Shown here: piece by piece, positions 1-10,505 of the stretch | Numbering within the stretch: position 1 is the first letter of the stretch | Layout of the letters: each line of letters starts with the position of its first letter | Assembly (NCBI GenBank): GCA_046095485.1 | Contig: JBJTJN010000116.1 | Location: forward strand, 1-15,304 | Length of the DNA stretch: 15,304 nt | Source of the DNA: SYFI01 sp046095485 | Lineage (GTDB): Bacteria; Actinomycetota; Thermoleophilia; Miltoncostaeales; Miltoncostaeaceae | Direction: 5' to 3' | Notes under the pieces: model-generated | Told to the model about the DNA's origin: nothing | Seen by the model: only the letters and a program-made list of their open reading frames with translations | Database searches by the model: none | Translations under genes and position numbers: made by a program

Positions 1-22
1 CCGCTTCGGCGGGTCGAACTCC

Positions 23-43
23 CCCGTCCCCTCGAGGGGCGGG
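23..43 (+). other. spacer hairpin
   Basis: CCCGTCCC (23-30) pairs with GGGGCGGG (36-43) across the loop CTCGA, with one U-G wobble, giving an 8-bp stem. It is likely a folding or processing element of the rRNA leader. No U-tract follows, so it is not an intrinsic terminator. Confidence 0.5.
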
Positions 44-98
44 CGAGCAGAACCCTGGAAACAACGTCGACACCTTGGCTCGCCGGCCGGGACCTCGC

Positions 99-121
99 GG
101 ACCAGACAAAATTCATGGTCC
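99..121 (+). other. spacer hairpin
   Basis: GGACCA (99-104) pairs perfectly with TGGTCC (116-121) around an A-rich 11-nt loop. Outside it, CCTCGC (93-98) can pair with part of CCGCGGGG (127-134) to lengthen the structure. This is probably a spacer folding or processing element; no function is demonstrated by the sequence. Confidence 0.45.
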
Positions 122-220
122 ATACACCGCGGGGAATCAAACCCGAAAGGCATCGCGCTGTTCAGTCCTCAAGGATCGGGAGACCAGGCCTTCGGGCGTG
201 GTCGTTTCCGTTCCGGGACT

Positions 221-245
221 CATCCGCCGCCTCGTGCGGTGGGTG
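221..245 (+). other. spacer hairpin just upstream of the pre-23S stem
   Basis: CATCCGCCGC (221-230) pairs with GCGGTGGGTG (236-245) over the loop CTCGT: 10 bp including two G-U wobbles. Its 3' side shares bases 241-245 with GGGTGAACC (241-249), which is also complementary to GGTTCACCC at 3294-3302 beyond the 23S gene. The local hairpin and the long-range pairing are therefore mutually exclusive. Confidence 0.5.
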
Positions 246-255
246 AACCTTGAAA

Positions 256-273
256 ACTGCACAGTGGCGTAGG
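256..273 (+). other. pre-23S processing stem, upstream arm
   Basis: ACTGCACAGTGGCGTAGG is complementary over all 18 positions to 3270-3287 on the far side of the 23S gene, with two G-U wobbles. Long flanking stems of this kind loop out the precursor 23S rRNA and are the usual substrate of RNase III. The pairing is seen in the sequence; the RNase III role is inferred from other bacteria. Confidence 0.8.
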
Positions 274-279
274 TGTGCT

Positions 280-3266
<2,987 letters not shown>

Positions 3267-3269
3267 ATA

Positions 3270-3287
3270 CCTACGTCGCTGTGCAGT
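3270..3287 (+). other. pre-23S processing stem, downstream arm
   Basis: CCTACGTCGCTGTGCAGT pairs with 256-273 to close the 23S precursor loop. The 23S and 5S are separated by only about 44 nt, most of it occupied by this arm and by the hairpin at 3290-3305. Confidence 0.8.
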
Positions 3288-3289
3288 CT

Positions 3290-3305
3290 TGAGGGTTCAC
3301 CCTCA
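3290..3305 (+). other. 23S-5S spacer hairpin
   Basis: TGAGGG and CCCTCA form a perfect 6-bp stem with a TTCA loop. Bases 3294-3302 can instead pair with 241-249 upstream of the 23S gene, extending the precursor stem. No T-tract follows, so transcription should continue into 5S. Confidence 0.5.
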
Positions 3306-3310
3306 TAAGT

Positions 3311-3428
3311 TCCCGGTGGTCAGGGCGAGCGGGAAACACCTCTTCCCATTCCGAACAGAGTCGTTAAGCCGCTCAGCGCCGATGGTACTCCGGACTCACG
3401 TCCGCGGGAGAGTAGGTCGCTGCCGGGA
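3311..3428 (+). rRNA. rrf: 5S ribosomal RNA
   Basis: This 118-nt gene has the 5S hallmarks: the CCGAACAG core near 3351-3358, the CGATGGTACT block around 3380, and GAGAGTAGGTCGCTGCC at the 3' end. The ends were placed by the terminal helix, where TCCCGG at 3311-3316 pairs with CCGGGA at 3423-3428. It follows the 23S by about 44 nt with no promoter between them, so it is part of the same operon. Confidence 0.97.
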
Positions 3429-3439
3429 TTCATCATGCG

Positions 3440-3465
3440 AAGGGCCGCCAAGAAGCGGCCCTTTT
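3440..3465 (+). terminator. intrinsic terminator of the rRNA operon
   Basis: AAGGGCCGC (3440-3448) and GCGGCCCTT (3455-3463) form a perfect 9-bp GC-rich stem with loop CAAGAA, followed by T-rich sequence (TTTT at 3462-3465). It lies 12 bp past the 5S and 47 bp before the next gene, so it should separate the rRNA transcript from the downstream genes. Confidence 0.9.
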
Positions 3466-3499
3466 GCGTTGCGCCGTCCGCGTGTCGGGGCGGTACCGG

Positions 3500-3505
3500 T
3501 AGCAT
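3500..3505 (+). promoter_or_regulatory. putative -10 box of a leaderless promoter for the flavoprotein gene
   Basis: TAGCAT fits the TANNNT -10 pattern and ends 6 nt before the ATG at 3512. At that spacing transcription would begin at or next to the start codon. I find no convincing Shine-Dalgarno sequence here, which fits leaderless translation, common in Actinobacteria. No clear -35 hexamer is visible. The same hexamer sits 7 nt before the minus-strand gene at 13876. Confidence 0.45.
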
Positions 3506-3511
3506 CGGCGC

Positions 3512-4924
3512 ATGCCCGATCCGCGCGATGAGAACCAGGTGGTCATCGTCGGGGGCGGGCTTGCGGGGCTGAGCACCGCCCTGCGTCTGTGCGAGGCCGG
3601 CTGGCCGGCGCTGGTGCTGGAGGCCGAGGCGCTGGTCGGGGGACGCGCCCGCACGCTGCAGGTTGGCGGGGAGCCCGTGGATCGCGGCTTCCAATCGCTC
3701 TTCACTGCGTATCCGGCAACCTCCCGCATGCTCGATGACATCGGCATCACCAAGCGCGACCTCGTGGCGTTCGATCGCGGCGCGGTGGTGCACGACGGCA
3801 CCCGGTGGTCGCGCATGGGCACCTCCCCGCGCGGCACGCTGGGGTTCGAATGGTTCGGAGCCGGCGACGTTGCCCGCCTGGCGCGCCTGGGGGCCGAGGT
3901 CGCGGGTGCACCGATGCAGGCGCTGCTGAGCGGCGATGAGCGCGAGCTCACGACCCTGGAATACCTCATGGGGCTGGGCTTCGCCGATCGGGCGGTCGAG
4001 GGCTTCTTCCGTCCGCTGTTCGGCGTGATCACCGCCGATCGGTCGCTGGGCAGCGATGCCGGGTACTTCAGGTTCCTCATGAAGATGCTGCTGCGGGGAC
4101 GCGCGGTGATCCCCGTCGAGGGGCACGGGATGATCGCAGCGTGGGCAGCGGCGCGCGTGGAGCAGCTGGGCGGCGAGGTGCGCTGCGGCGCGCGGGTCAT
4201 CGAGATCGTCACCGACCCCGATGACCGTGGCCGGGCCGTCGGCGTGCGCATGGACGACGGACAGGTGATCGGCGCGGGGTGCGTGGTGGTGGCCACCGAG
4301 GCGCCGGCAGCGCGCGGCCTGCTCGAGGACATCGACCGGCAGACGGCCCGCGCCCTCGACGTGCAGCCTCGGGGGGTGACGACGCTGGTGTATTCGCTCA
4401 GCGAGTCGTTCCACTCGGGTCGCACCATCGTGCTCAACGCGGCACCAGCGCCCGATGCAGCGGCACCAGTGCACGATGGTGCGACAGCGCTGGCCGATGC
4501 GGCGGCAGCCCCGGACGAGTCGGGGTTCCGCATCGACCTGGTGTGCCAGGAGTCCAACCTGCTGCGTCCCGGGATGGGGCATGGGGCACGGCTGCTCGCC
4601 ACCAGCGTGCACGGGGATGCCGGCGCGCCCGATGCCGACGCCCTGGCGGCGGAGATGCAGGCGCTGGCCGAGGCATGGAACCCCGGCTACCCATGGGCGC
4701 AGGTGGCGTCCCTCGAGGATGTCGTGGTGCACCCCTGGGCGCAGTTCGCGGTGCCGCCGGGCGCACGTGACGAGCTGCCCGATGCCGCCACGGGGCTCGA
4801 GAACGTATTCCTTGCCGGCGACGTGACAATGCATCCGTCCGTGGAGGGGGCCGTCGCGAGCGGCGAGCGCGCCGCGCAGGTGGTCGGGGCGGGCGGGGAC
4901 CGACAACTGGCACCGGGGGCCTGA
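3512..4924 (+). CDS. FAD-dependent oxidoreductase, amine-oxidase/phytoene-desaturase-like superfamily
   Basis: A 470-residue soluble flavoprotein. The N-terminus has the dinucleotide-binding motif GGGLAG (residues 14-19) and the ribose-binding acid E37 in VLEAE, then the GGRAR block (43-47). The C-terminus has the matching FAD motif VFLAGD (432-437) followed by SVEGAVASGERAA. This architecture is that of the amine oxidase/protoporphyrinogen oxidase/phytoene desaturase superfamily; DRGFQSLFTAYP (57-68) is typical of its bacterial phytoene-dehydrogenase-like branch. The substrate cannot be told from sequence. Residues 311-331 are an Ala/Asp-rich insertion built from a 7-residue repeat. The gene is the first after the rRNA terminator and runs 4 bp before the next gene, so the two are probably co-transcribed. 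The start is the ATG at 3512, supported by the TAGCAT box and by the conserved FAD motif soon after it. Confidence 0.88.
   Translation: MPDPRDENQVVIVGGGLAGLSTALRLCEAGWPALVLEAEALVGGRARTLQVGGEPVDRGFQSLFTAYPATSRMLDDIGITKRDLVAFDRGAVVHDGTRWSRMGTSPRGTLGFEWFGAGDVARLARLGAEVAGAPMQALLSGDERELTTLEYLMGLGFADRAVEGFFRPLFGVITADRSLGSDAGYFRFLMKMLLRGRAVIPVEGHGMIAAWAAARVEQLGGEVRCGARVIEIVTDPDDRGRAVGVRMDDGQVIGAGCVVVATEAPAARGLLEDIDRQTARALDVQPRGVTTLVYSLSESFHSGRTIVLNAAPAPDAAAPVHDGATALADAAAAPDESGFRIDLVCQESNLLRPGMGHGARLLATSVHGDAGAPDADALAAEMQALAEAWNPGYPWAQVASLEDVVVHPWAQFAVPPGARDELPDAATGLENVFLAGDVTMHPSVEGAVASGERAAQVVGAGGDRQLAPGA
4442..4504 (+). repeat. three imperfect 21-bp tandem repeats inside the flavoprotein gene
   Basis: Units lie at 4442-4462, 4463-4483 and 4484-4504. 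Unit 2 matches unit 1 at about 17 of 21 bases and unit 3 at about 14. The unit is in frame and encodes APAPDAA, APVHDGA and TALADAA in turn, followed by a further Ala/Asp-containing stretch. Each unit shares the core CGATG. It adds a flexible acidic-alanine segment to the enzyme. Confidence 0.65.
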
Positions 4925-4928
4925 CAGC

Positions 4929-6104
4929 GTGTCAGGGCAGTCGGGTCGGTGGGATTCGGGCCGTGGCGCGGTGCGTGCACGCCTGCCCGCGCTCGAGGCG
5001 GAGGCCTACCTGAACACCGGCGGCGCGGGGCCGTTGCCCGATCTCGCGGCCGACGCCATGCGCGCGATGATCGACGCGCAGCTGGGCCGCGGTCGCATGA
5101 GCGAGGCGGCGGTGAATGCCGGGCGCGATCGCCAGGCCGCCCTGCGCGAGGCGGTGGGCCGGGTGGTGGGGCGCCCGGCGACCGAGATCGCCATCGCGCA
5201 GAGCTCCACGCACGCGATGAACAAGGTGATCTGGGGTGCCGGCCTGAAGCGCGGCGACAATGTGGTGACGACGAACATGGAGCACCCGGGTCTCGCGGTT
5301 CCGCTCGCCGTTGCCGCGTCGCGCGTGGGGGCGAAGGTGCGCGTGGTTGACGTGGGCGATGGCAGCGGCCCGCTGGAGGACCTGATCGGCGCCTCGGTGA
5401 CCGCCCGCACGCGCCTGGTGGCCCTGTCGCATGTGTCGTGGATGACCGGGGCTGTGCTCGACGTGGCGGGGGCAGCGCGAGCGGCCGCCCGCGCAGGTGC
5501 CCTCACGCTCGTGGACGGTGCGCAGGGGGCCGGCGCAGTGCCCGTGAGTCCCATGGAATGGGGCATCGACGCCTACGCGATGCCCGCCCAGAAGTGGCTG
5601 CTTGGGCCCGAGGGCCTGGGGGCCCTGTGGCTTCGCGGTGACCTGCTCGATCGCGTGGCCGTGACCACCGCGGGGTATGAGACCGGCGAGGACCATGGAT
5701 GGGATGGGTCGGTGGCCATGCATCCCGACGCCCGCCGCTACGAGGCGTCCACGTTCCCGGAGATCCTGCTCGCGGGGTGGACCGCATCGCTGGAATGGCT
5801 GCATTCCCTGGGCTGGGAGAGGGTGCAGGAGGGCACGCGGGTGGCCGCGGCCGCGTGCCGCGAGGCGCTCTCGGACGTGCCGGGCGTGCGGCTCGATGCG
5901 CCCACCGGCGCCCGATCCGGGCTCGTGGCCTTCTCGGTGCCCGGGCGCGCGCCGGACGAGATTGCCGCGGCGCTGGCGGCGCGGGGCGTGATCGTGCGAC
6001 CGCTGCCCGAGCCCGGGGGCCTTCGCGCGTCATGCGGGTTCTTCACCAACGCAGGGGATATCGAGCGACTCACGGAGGTCTTGGGCGAACTCGCGGCGTG
6101 TTAG
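4929..6104 (+). CDS. class-V aminotransferase fold PLP-dependent enzyme (not a typical cysteine desulfurase)
   Basis: A 391-residue fold-type I PLP enzyme. SSTHAMNKV (92-100) is the phosphate-binding loop region, VDGAQGAG (195-202) carries D196 that pairs with the pyridine nitrogen, and AQKWLLGPEG (220-229) carries the Schiff-base lysine K222. RYEAST (270-275) matches the class-V family. It resembles SufS/CsdA and isopenicillin-N epimerase-like enzymes, but the C-terminal GHHC-type loop with the desulfurase catalytic cysteine is absent; the equivalent region reads RPLPEPGGLRASCGFF. A persulfide-forming desulfurase is therefore unlikely, and the substrate is unknown. The start is the GTG at 4929, with a G-rich stretch about 10 nt upstream. 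It follows the flavoprotein by 4 bp and its stop codon lies 11 bp before murA, so it belongs to that transcription unit. Confidence 0.85.
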   Translation: MSGQSGRWDSGRGAVRARLPALEAEAYLNTGGAGPLPDLAADAMRAMIDAQLGRGRMSEAAVNAGRDRQAALREAVGRVVGRPATEIAIAQSSTHAMNKVIWGAGLKRGDNVVTTNMEHPGLAVPLAVAASRVGAKVRVVDVGDGSGPLEDLIGASVTARTRLVALSHVSWMTGAVLDVAGAARAAARAGALTLVDGAQGAGAVPVSPMEWGIDAYAMPAQKWLLGPEGLGALWLRGDLLDRVAVTTAGYETGEDHGWDGSVAMHPDARRYEASTFPEILLAGWTASLEWLHSLGWERVQEGTRVAAAACREALSDVPGVRLDAPTGARSGLVAFSVPGRAPDEIAAALAARGVIVRPLPEPGGLRASCGFFTNAGDIERLTEVLGELAAC

Positions 6105-6107
6105 CGT
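6102..6107 (+). promoter_or_regulatory. putative -10 box of a leaderless promoter for murA
   Basis: TAGCGT ends 8 nt before the GTG start of murA and overlaps the TAG stop codon of the preceding gene. TTGGGC at 6081-6086 could act as a weak -35 element, but the 15-nt spacing is short. No good Shine-Dalgarno sequence precedes the GTG. If active, it would give the murA-his genes a promoter of their own in addition to read-through from upstream. Confidence 0.3.
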
Positions 6108-6115
6108 GCTCGCCC

Positions 6116-7405
<1,290 letters not shown>

Positions 7406-7408
7406 GCC

Positions 7409-8626
7409 ATGACCGATCCCGTGCCACTGCCGGCCGGGGTCCGTGACGTGCTGCCCGTCGAGGCGGCGGAGCTCCGGACCCTTGGGGATGCGCTCGCCGG
7501 TGCCTTTGCGTCGTTCGGCTTCCGCGAGGTGATGACCCCGCTCATCGAGCTCGCAGACGTGCTGGATCGCGCCGAGGAGGACGGCGTGGGCCGCGCGTAC
7601 CGGCTGTTCGACGACGAGGGTCGCGTGCTCGTGCTGCGCCCGGACCTCACGATTCCCATCGCGCGACTGGTGGCCACGCGCATGGCCGAGCACCCCGATC
7701 CGGTGCGGGTGTCGTACAACGCGCGGGCGGTGCGCCCGCCGGTGGCGGGCAAGATCGAGGGCGCCGAGCAGCGGCAGGCGGGCATCGAGCTCGTGGGGCT
7801 TGGCGGCCCGGAGGCCGATGCCGAGGTCATCGCCGCGCTCGCCACGGGCCTCGCCGCCGCCGGCGTGCCCGATGCCCGCATCGCGATCGGGTCGGTTGCA
7901 CTGGTGTCGGCCGTGATCGAGGGCGCGGGAGCCGATGCCCAGTCGCAGCAGGGCATGTGGTCGGCGCTGCGCGGGCGCAGCCTGGTGGATTGGCGAGATG
8001 CCGCCGCCGGCGCGGGTGCCGATGGCGAGGCCGCTGCGGTGCTGGCGGAGCTGCCGTCGCTTCGGGGAGGACCCGAGGTGCTCGATCGCGTGGCCGTGGC
8101 GGTGCCCGGTGCGGCCGATGAGTGCGCGCGCCTGGGCGAGGTGCTGGGGCTCGTGGCGCTGCACGGCGTGGAGCCGCCCATGGTCGACCTCGGCGTGGTG
8201 CGTGACTGGGCCTACTACTCGGGCGTGGTGATCGAGGCCTATGCGGCAGGCGCGATGGCCCCTGTGGCCGTGGGCGGGCGCTATGACGGGCTTGCCGCTC
8301 GCTTCGGCCGCTCCCGCCCGGCGGTGGGCGTGGCCGTGGCGCTCGACCTGCTGCACCACGCCGTCGGCCGCGGGGCCGAGCAGCCCGACGCCGGCATCGT
8401 GCTGGTGGGTGGATGCGACGAGTTCATCGAGCAGGCCGCGGCGCTTCGCGCGCGAGGGGTGGCCGTGGCGGCACTGCCCGCCGGGGCGGCGGACGCCGAG
8501 GCGGTGGCGCTGGCCGACGGCCGGCGCTTCGTGGTGCGCCGCGACGGATCCGGCTGGACGGCCCGGGACGTCATCGGTGGCGCCGACGTCCCCGTGCCCG
8601 ACCTGGGAGAGGGGCCATGGACCTGA
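7409..8626 (+). CDS. hisZ: ATP phosphoribosyltransferase regulatory subunit
   Basis: HisZ is a catalytically inactive relative of histidyl-tRNA synthetase that binds short-form HisG. Together they form the hetero-octameric enzyme for the first step of histidine synthesis and sense histidine. The 405-residue protein keeps the class-II synthetase core: VSYNARAVRP (101-110) is motif-2-like, RQAGIELVG (122-130) resembles the histidine-binding strand, DWAYYSG replaces the synthetase RGLDYYTG-type segment, and GGRYDGL with GVAVALDLL is motif-3-like. The synthetase anticodon-binding domain is not evident, and the short C-terminal part is only loosely conserved. Its position directly before a short hisG confirms the call over HisRS. 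The ATG at 7409 is 3 bp after the murA stop, and the gene overlaps hisG by 10 bp. Confidence 0.93.
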   Translation: MTDPVPLPAGVRDVLPVEAAELRTLGDALAGAFASFGFREVMTPLIELADVLDRAEEDGVGRAYRLFDDEGRVLVLRPDLTIPIARLVATRMAEHPDPVRVSYNARAVRPPVAGKIEGAEQRQAGIELVGLGGPEADAEVIAALATGLAAAGVPDARIAIGSVALVSAVIEGAGADAQSQQGMWSALRGRSLVDWRDAAAGAGADGEAAAVLAELPSLRGGPEVLDRVAVAVPGAADECARLGEVLGLVALHGVEPPMVDLGVVRDWAYYSGVVIEAYAAGAMAPVAVGGRYDGLAARFGRSRPAVGVAVALDLLHHAVGRGAEQPDAGIVLVGGCDEFIEQAAALRARGVAVAALPAGAADAEAVALADGRRFVVRRDGSGWTARDVIGGADVPVPDLGEGPWT

Positions 8627-9252
8627 GGATCTGCGTTCCCCTGGGCGCGCTGTTCGAGGACTCGCTCGACGTGATGGCGGCGGTGGGCCTCCCCGTTGGC
8701 CCCCTGCGCGACGCCGGTCGCCGGCTCATCGTGCAGGTGCCGGACGGGCCCACCTACATCACCACGCGCCCGAGCGACGTCCCCACCTACGTGGAGAGCG
8801 GCGCCGCTGACCTGGGCATCGTCGGCCGCGACGTGCTGCTCGAGAAGCAGCCGGACGTGTATGAACTGGCCGACCTCGGCTTCGGTGGATGCCGGATGTC
8901 GTGGTGCACGCCCGAGGGCGACGACCGCACGGCCTAGGCGATCGAGCGCTTCGGCGTGGTGCGCGTGGCCACCAAGTACGTCAACTGCGCGGAGAGGTTC
9001 TTCGAGGAGACCGGCCGCAAGGCGGAGATCGTCAAGGTGAACGGCTCGGTGGAGCTCGCCCCCCTGGTGGGGCTGAGCGACGGCATCGTCGACCTCGTCG
9101 CCACCGGGCGCACGCTGCGCGAGAACGGCCTCGTGGAGCGGGAGGAGATGTTCGCGTCCACGGCGCGGCTCATCGCCAACCGCGTGAGCCACAAGATGCA
9201 GGCGGCGATGATGGACGAGCTGGTTCGCGGCTTCGAGGGCGCCGGTCTGTGA
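8617..9252 (+). pseudogene. hisG: ATP phosphoribosyltransferase, short form, interrupted by an in-frame amber codon
   Basis: HisG condenses ATP with PRPP to phosphoribosyl-ATP, opening the histidine pathway. Read through codon 107, the frame gives 211 codons before its TGA, the usual length of short HisG (HisG-S), which needs HisZ. The first half (106 residues) keeps RPSDVPTYVESGAADLGI and DLGFGGCRM. The second half keeps RVATKYV, NGSVELAPLVGLSDGIVDL and the PRPP-binding ATGRTLRENGL. Codon 107 (8935-8937) is TAG in the same frame, with no shift. The usual basic residue of the N-terminal PKG/PRG motif is Leu9 (VPLGAL). Translation from the ATG at 8617 has a good GGGAGAGGGG ribosome site; reinitiation for the second half could use GTG at 8956 but lacks an obvious one. 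Options are a real nonsense mutation, a split protein, read-through, or a sequence error. The identity is certain; function is not. Confidence 0.9.
8935..8937 (+). other. in-frame TAG within hisG
   Basis: The TAG sits at codon 107, between ...DDRTA and AIERFG..., at the junction of the first HisG lobe and the next one. It is in the same reading frame as both conserved halves. TAG serves as the normal stop of the class-V PLP enzyme gene (6102), murA (7403), hisF (13229) and the minus-strand gene (13625), so it is a working stop codon in this genome. A single change from GAG, CAG or AAG would create it. Confidence 0.95.
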
Positions 9253-10505
9253 GCGTGCGCCGCATCACGATGGATGCCGGCGGGGCCGAGCAGCTTGCGC
9301 CCGGCTTTCGCGCGGCGGCGGCGGATGGTCCCGCGGACGACGTGGCCGCGGCGCTGGCCGACGTGCGCACGCGAGGCGATGCCGCGGTGGTGGACGCCAT
9401 CCGGCGCTTCGACGCCCCGGGCTTCGCGGGTACCTCGCCTGTGGTGGACCCCGAGGAACTGCGCGCGGCTGCCGACGCGCTCGATCCATCGCTGCGCGAT
9501 GCCATCGCCTTCGCGGCTGATCAGGTGCGCCAGGTGGCCGAGGCCGGCAGGCCCGGTGACTCCGAGGCCGTGCTGCCGTCGGGGCAGTCCGTGCGCGTGC
9601 GCGCGCTGCCGGTGGCCGCGGCGGGCATCTACGCGCCGGGCGGGCGCGCCGCTTATCCATCGAGCCTCATCATGGGCGTGGTGCCCGCGCAGGTGGCCGG
9701 GGTGGGGCGCATCGTGGTGGCCAGCCCGCCGGGCGAGGACGGCCTTCCCAACCGGGTGGTGCTGGCGGCCGCGTCGATGCTGGGGGTCGATCAGGTGGTC
9801 GCGGCCGGTGGCGCGGCGGCGATCGGCGCCATGGCGTACGGCACCGAGACCGTGGACCCCGTTGACGTGATCACCGGCCCCGGTAACCCCTGGGTGCAGG
9901 AGGCCAAGCGCCAGGTGTTCGGGCTCGTCGGCATCGACTCGGTTGCCGGGCCCAGCGAGCTGGTGGTGCTGGCCGACGGCTCGGCCGATCCGCACGCGCT
10001 CGCGGCCGACCTGCTGGCGCAGGCGGAGCACGGCCCCGACTCGCCATCGATCCTCGCGGCGTGGGATCCGGCCGTTGCCGATGCGGTGCAGGAGGCCCTC
10101 GCGGTGGCGAACGCCCCGGTCGGCACCATCACCATCGTCGACTGCCCCTCGCAGGGCGAGGCCATCGCGCTGGCCGAGGCCTTCGCCCCGGAGCACCTGC
10201 AGATCGCCACATCGGACGCCGCTGACGTGGCCACGCGCATCGGGCGCGCGGGGTGCGTGTTCCTCGGGCCATTGGGCGCAACGGCCTTCGGCGACTACGT
10301 TGCCGGGTCCAATCACATCCTTCCCACGGGGGGCGCGGCGCGCCACGCGTCGGCGGTGGGCCCCGCCACGTACATGCGGCGCATGTCGCTGGTGGACATC
10401 CCGCAGCAGGCCGTGGACGCACTCACGCCGCACCTCGCGGCTCTGGCAGACGCCGAGGGATTCCCCGAGCACCGCCGATCAGCGGAGATCAGGTCAAGCA
10501 GATGA
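9249..10505 (+). CDS. hisD: histidinol dehydrogenase
   Basis: HisD is a zinc enzyme that oxidises L-histidinol to L-histidine in two NAD+-dependent steps, the end of the pathway. The 418-residue protein shows YAPGGRAAYPSS (128-139), GPGNPWVQEAKRQVFG (210-225), AGPSELVVLAD (233-243), the zinc ligands Q258 and H261 in AQAEHGPDS, the catalytic pair E315-H316 in FAPEHLQI, D349 in FGDY, and the C-terminal EGFPEH whose H408 matches the last zinc ligand. All key residues are present. The start chosen is GTG at 9249, which overlaps the hisG stop as GTGA; homology begins there although the frame is open further upstream. An ATG at 9270 is possible but would trim the N-terminus. Coupled translation makes it sensitive to the amber codon in hisG. 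Confidence 0.96.
   Translation: MSVRRITMDAGGAEQLAPGFRAAAADGPADDVAAALADVRTRGDAAVVDAIRRFDAPGFAGTSPVVDPEELRAAADALDPSLRDAIAFAADQVRQVAEAGRPGDSEAVLPSGQSVRVRALPVAAAGIYAPGGRAAYPSSLIMGVVPAQVAGVGRIVVASPPGEDGLPNRVVLAAASMLGVDQVVAAGGAAAIGAMAYGTETVDPVDVITGPGNPWVQEAKRQVFGLVGIDSVAGPSELVVLADGSADPHALAADLLAQAEHGPDSPSILAAWDPAVADAVQEALAVANAPVGTITIVDCPSQGEAIALAEAFAPEHLQIATSDAADVATRIGRAGCVFLGPLGATAFGDYVAGSNHILPTGGAARHASAVGPATYMRRMSLVDIPQQAVDALTPHLAALADAEGFPEHRRSAEIRSSR

Larger units (their letters stand above)
1..279 (+). other. 16S-23S internal transcribed spacer, 3' part
   Basis: This stretch lies directly upstream of the 23S rRNA and contains no 16S 3' end (no anti-Shine-Dalgarno CCTCCTTT), so the window opens inside the spacer. 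I see no cloverleaf for tRNA-Ile or tRNA-Ala in the visible part. What it holds is RNA structure: a small CCGC-TTCG-GCGG hairpin at 1-12, an 8-bp hairpin at 23-43, a 6-bp hairpin at 99-121, a 10-bp hairpin at 221-245, and the upstream arm of the pre-23S stem at 256-273. The short open frames here are chance frames in GC-rich DNA and lack any recognisable domain. Confidence 0.85.

Noticed and set aside
11..30. Possible 3' part of a tRNA (GGGTCGAACTCCC resembles a T-arm)
   Set aside because: The flanking bases do not give a 5-bp T stem or an acceptor stem ending in CCA, and the rest would lie outside the window.
3320..4906. 528-codon open frame on the minus strand across 5S and the flavoprotein gene
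   Set aside because: It is antisense to a clear FAD enzyme and part of the 5S rRNA. Its translation is rich in Arg, His, Pro and Ala without any motif, as expected of an antisense frame in GC-rich DNA.
5699..6115. Longer murA reading frame beginning inside the aminotransferase gene
   Set aside because: The upstream part is out of frame with the conserved aminotransferase and shows no MurA homology. The family N-terminus begins at GTG 6116.
7409..8626. hisZ as a true histidyl-tRNA synthetase
   Set aside because: The anticodon-binding domain and the RGLDYYTG-type motif are missing, and the gene overlaps a short hisG.
8935..8937. Genome-wide reassignment of TAG, or pyrrolysine insertion
   Set aside because: TAG properly ends the class-V enzyme gene, murA, hisF and the minus-strand gene. 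No pyl genes are in the window, and the position is not a known pyrrolysine site.
8900..8960. Frameshift in hisG
   Set aside because: Both halves are in the same frame; only a single stop codon interrupts them.
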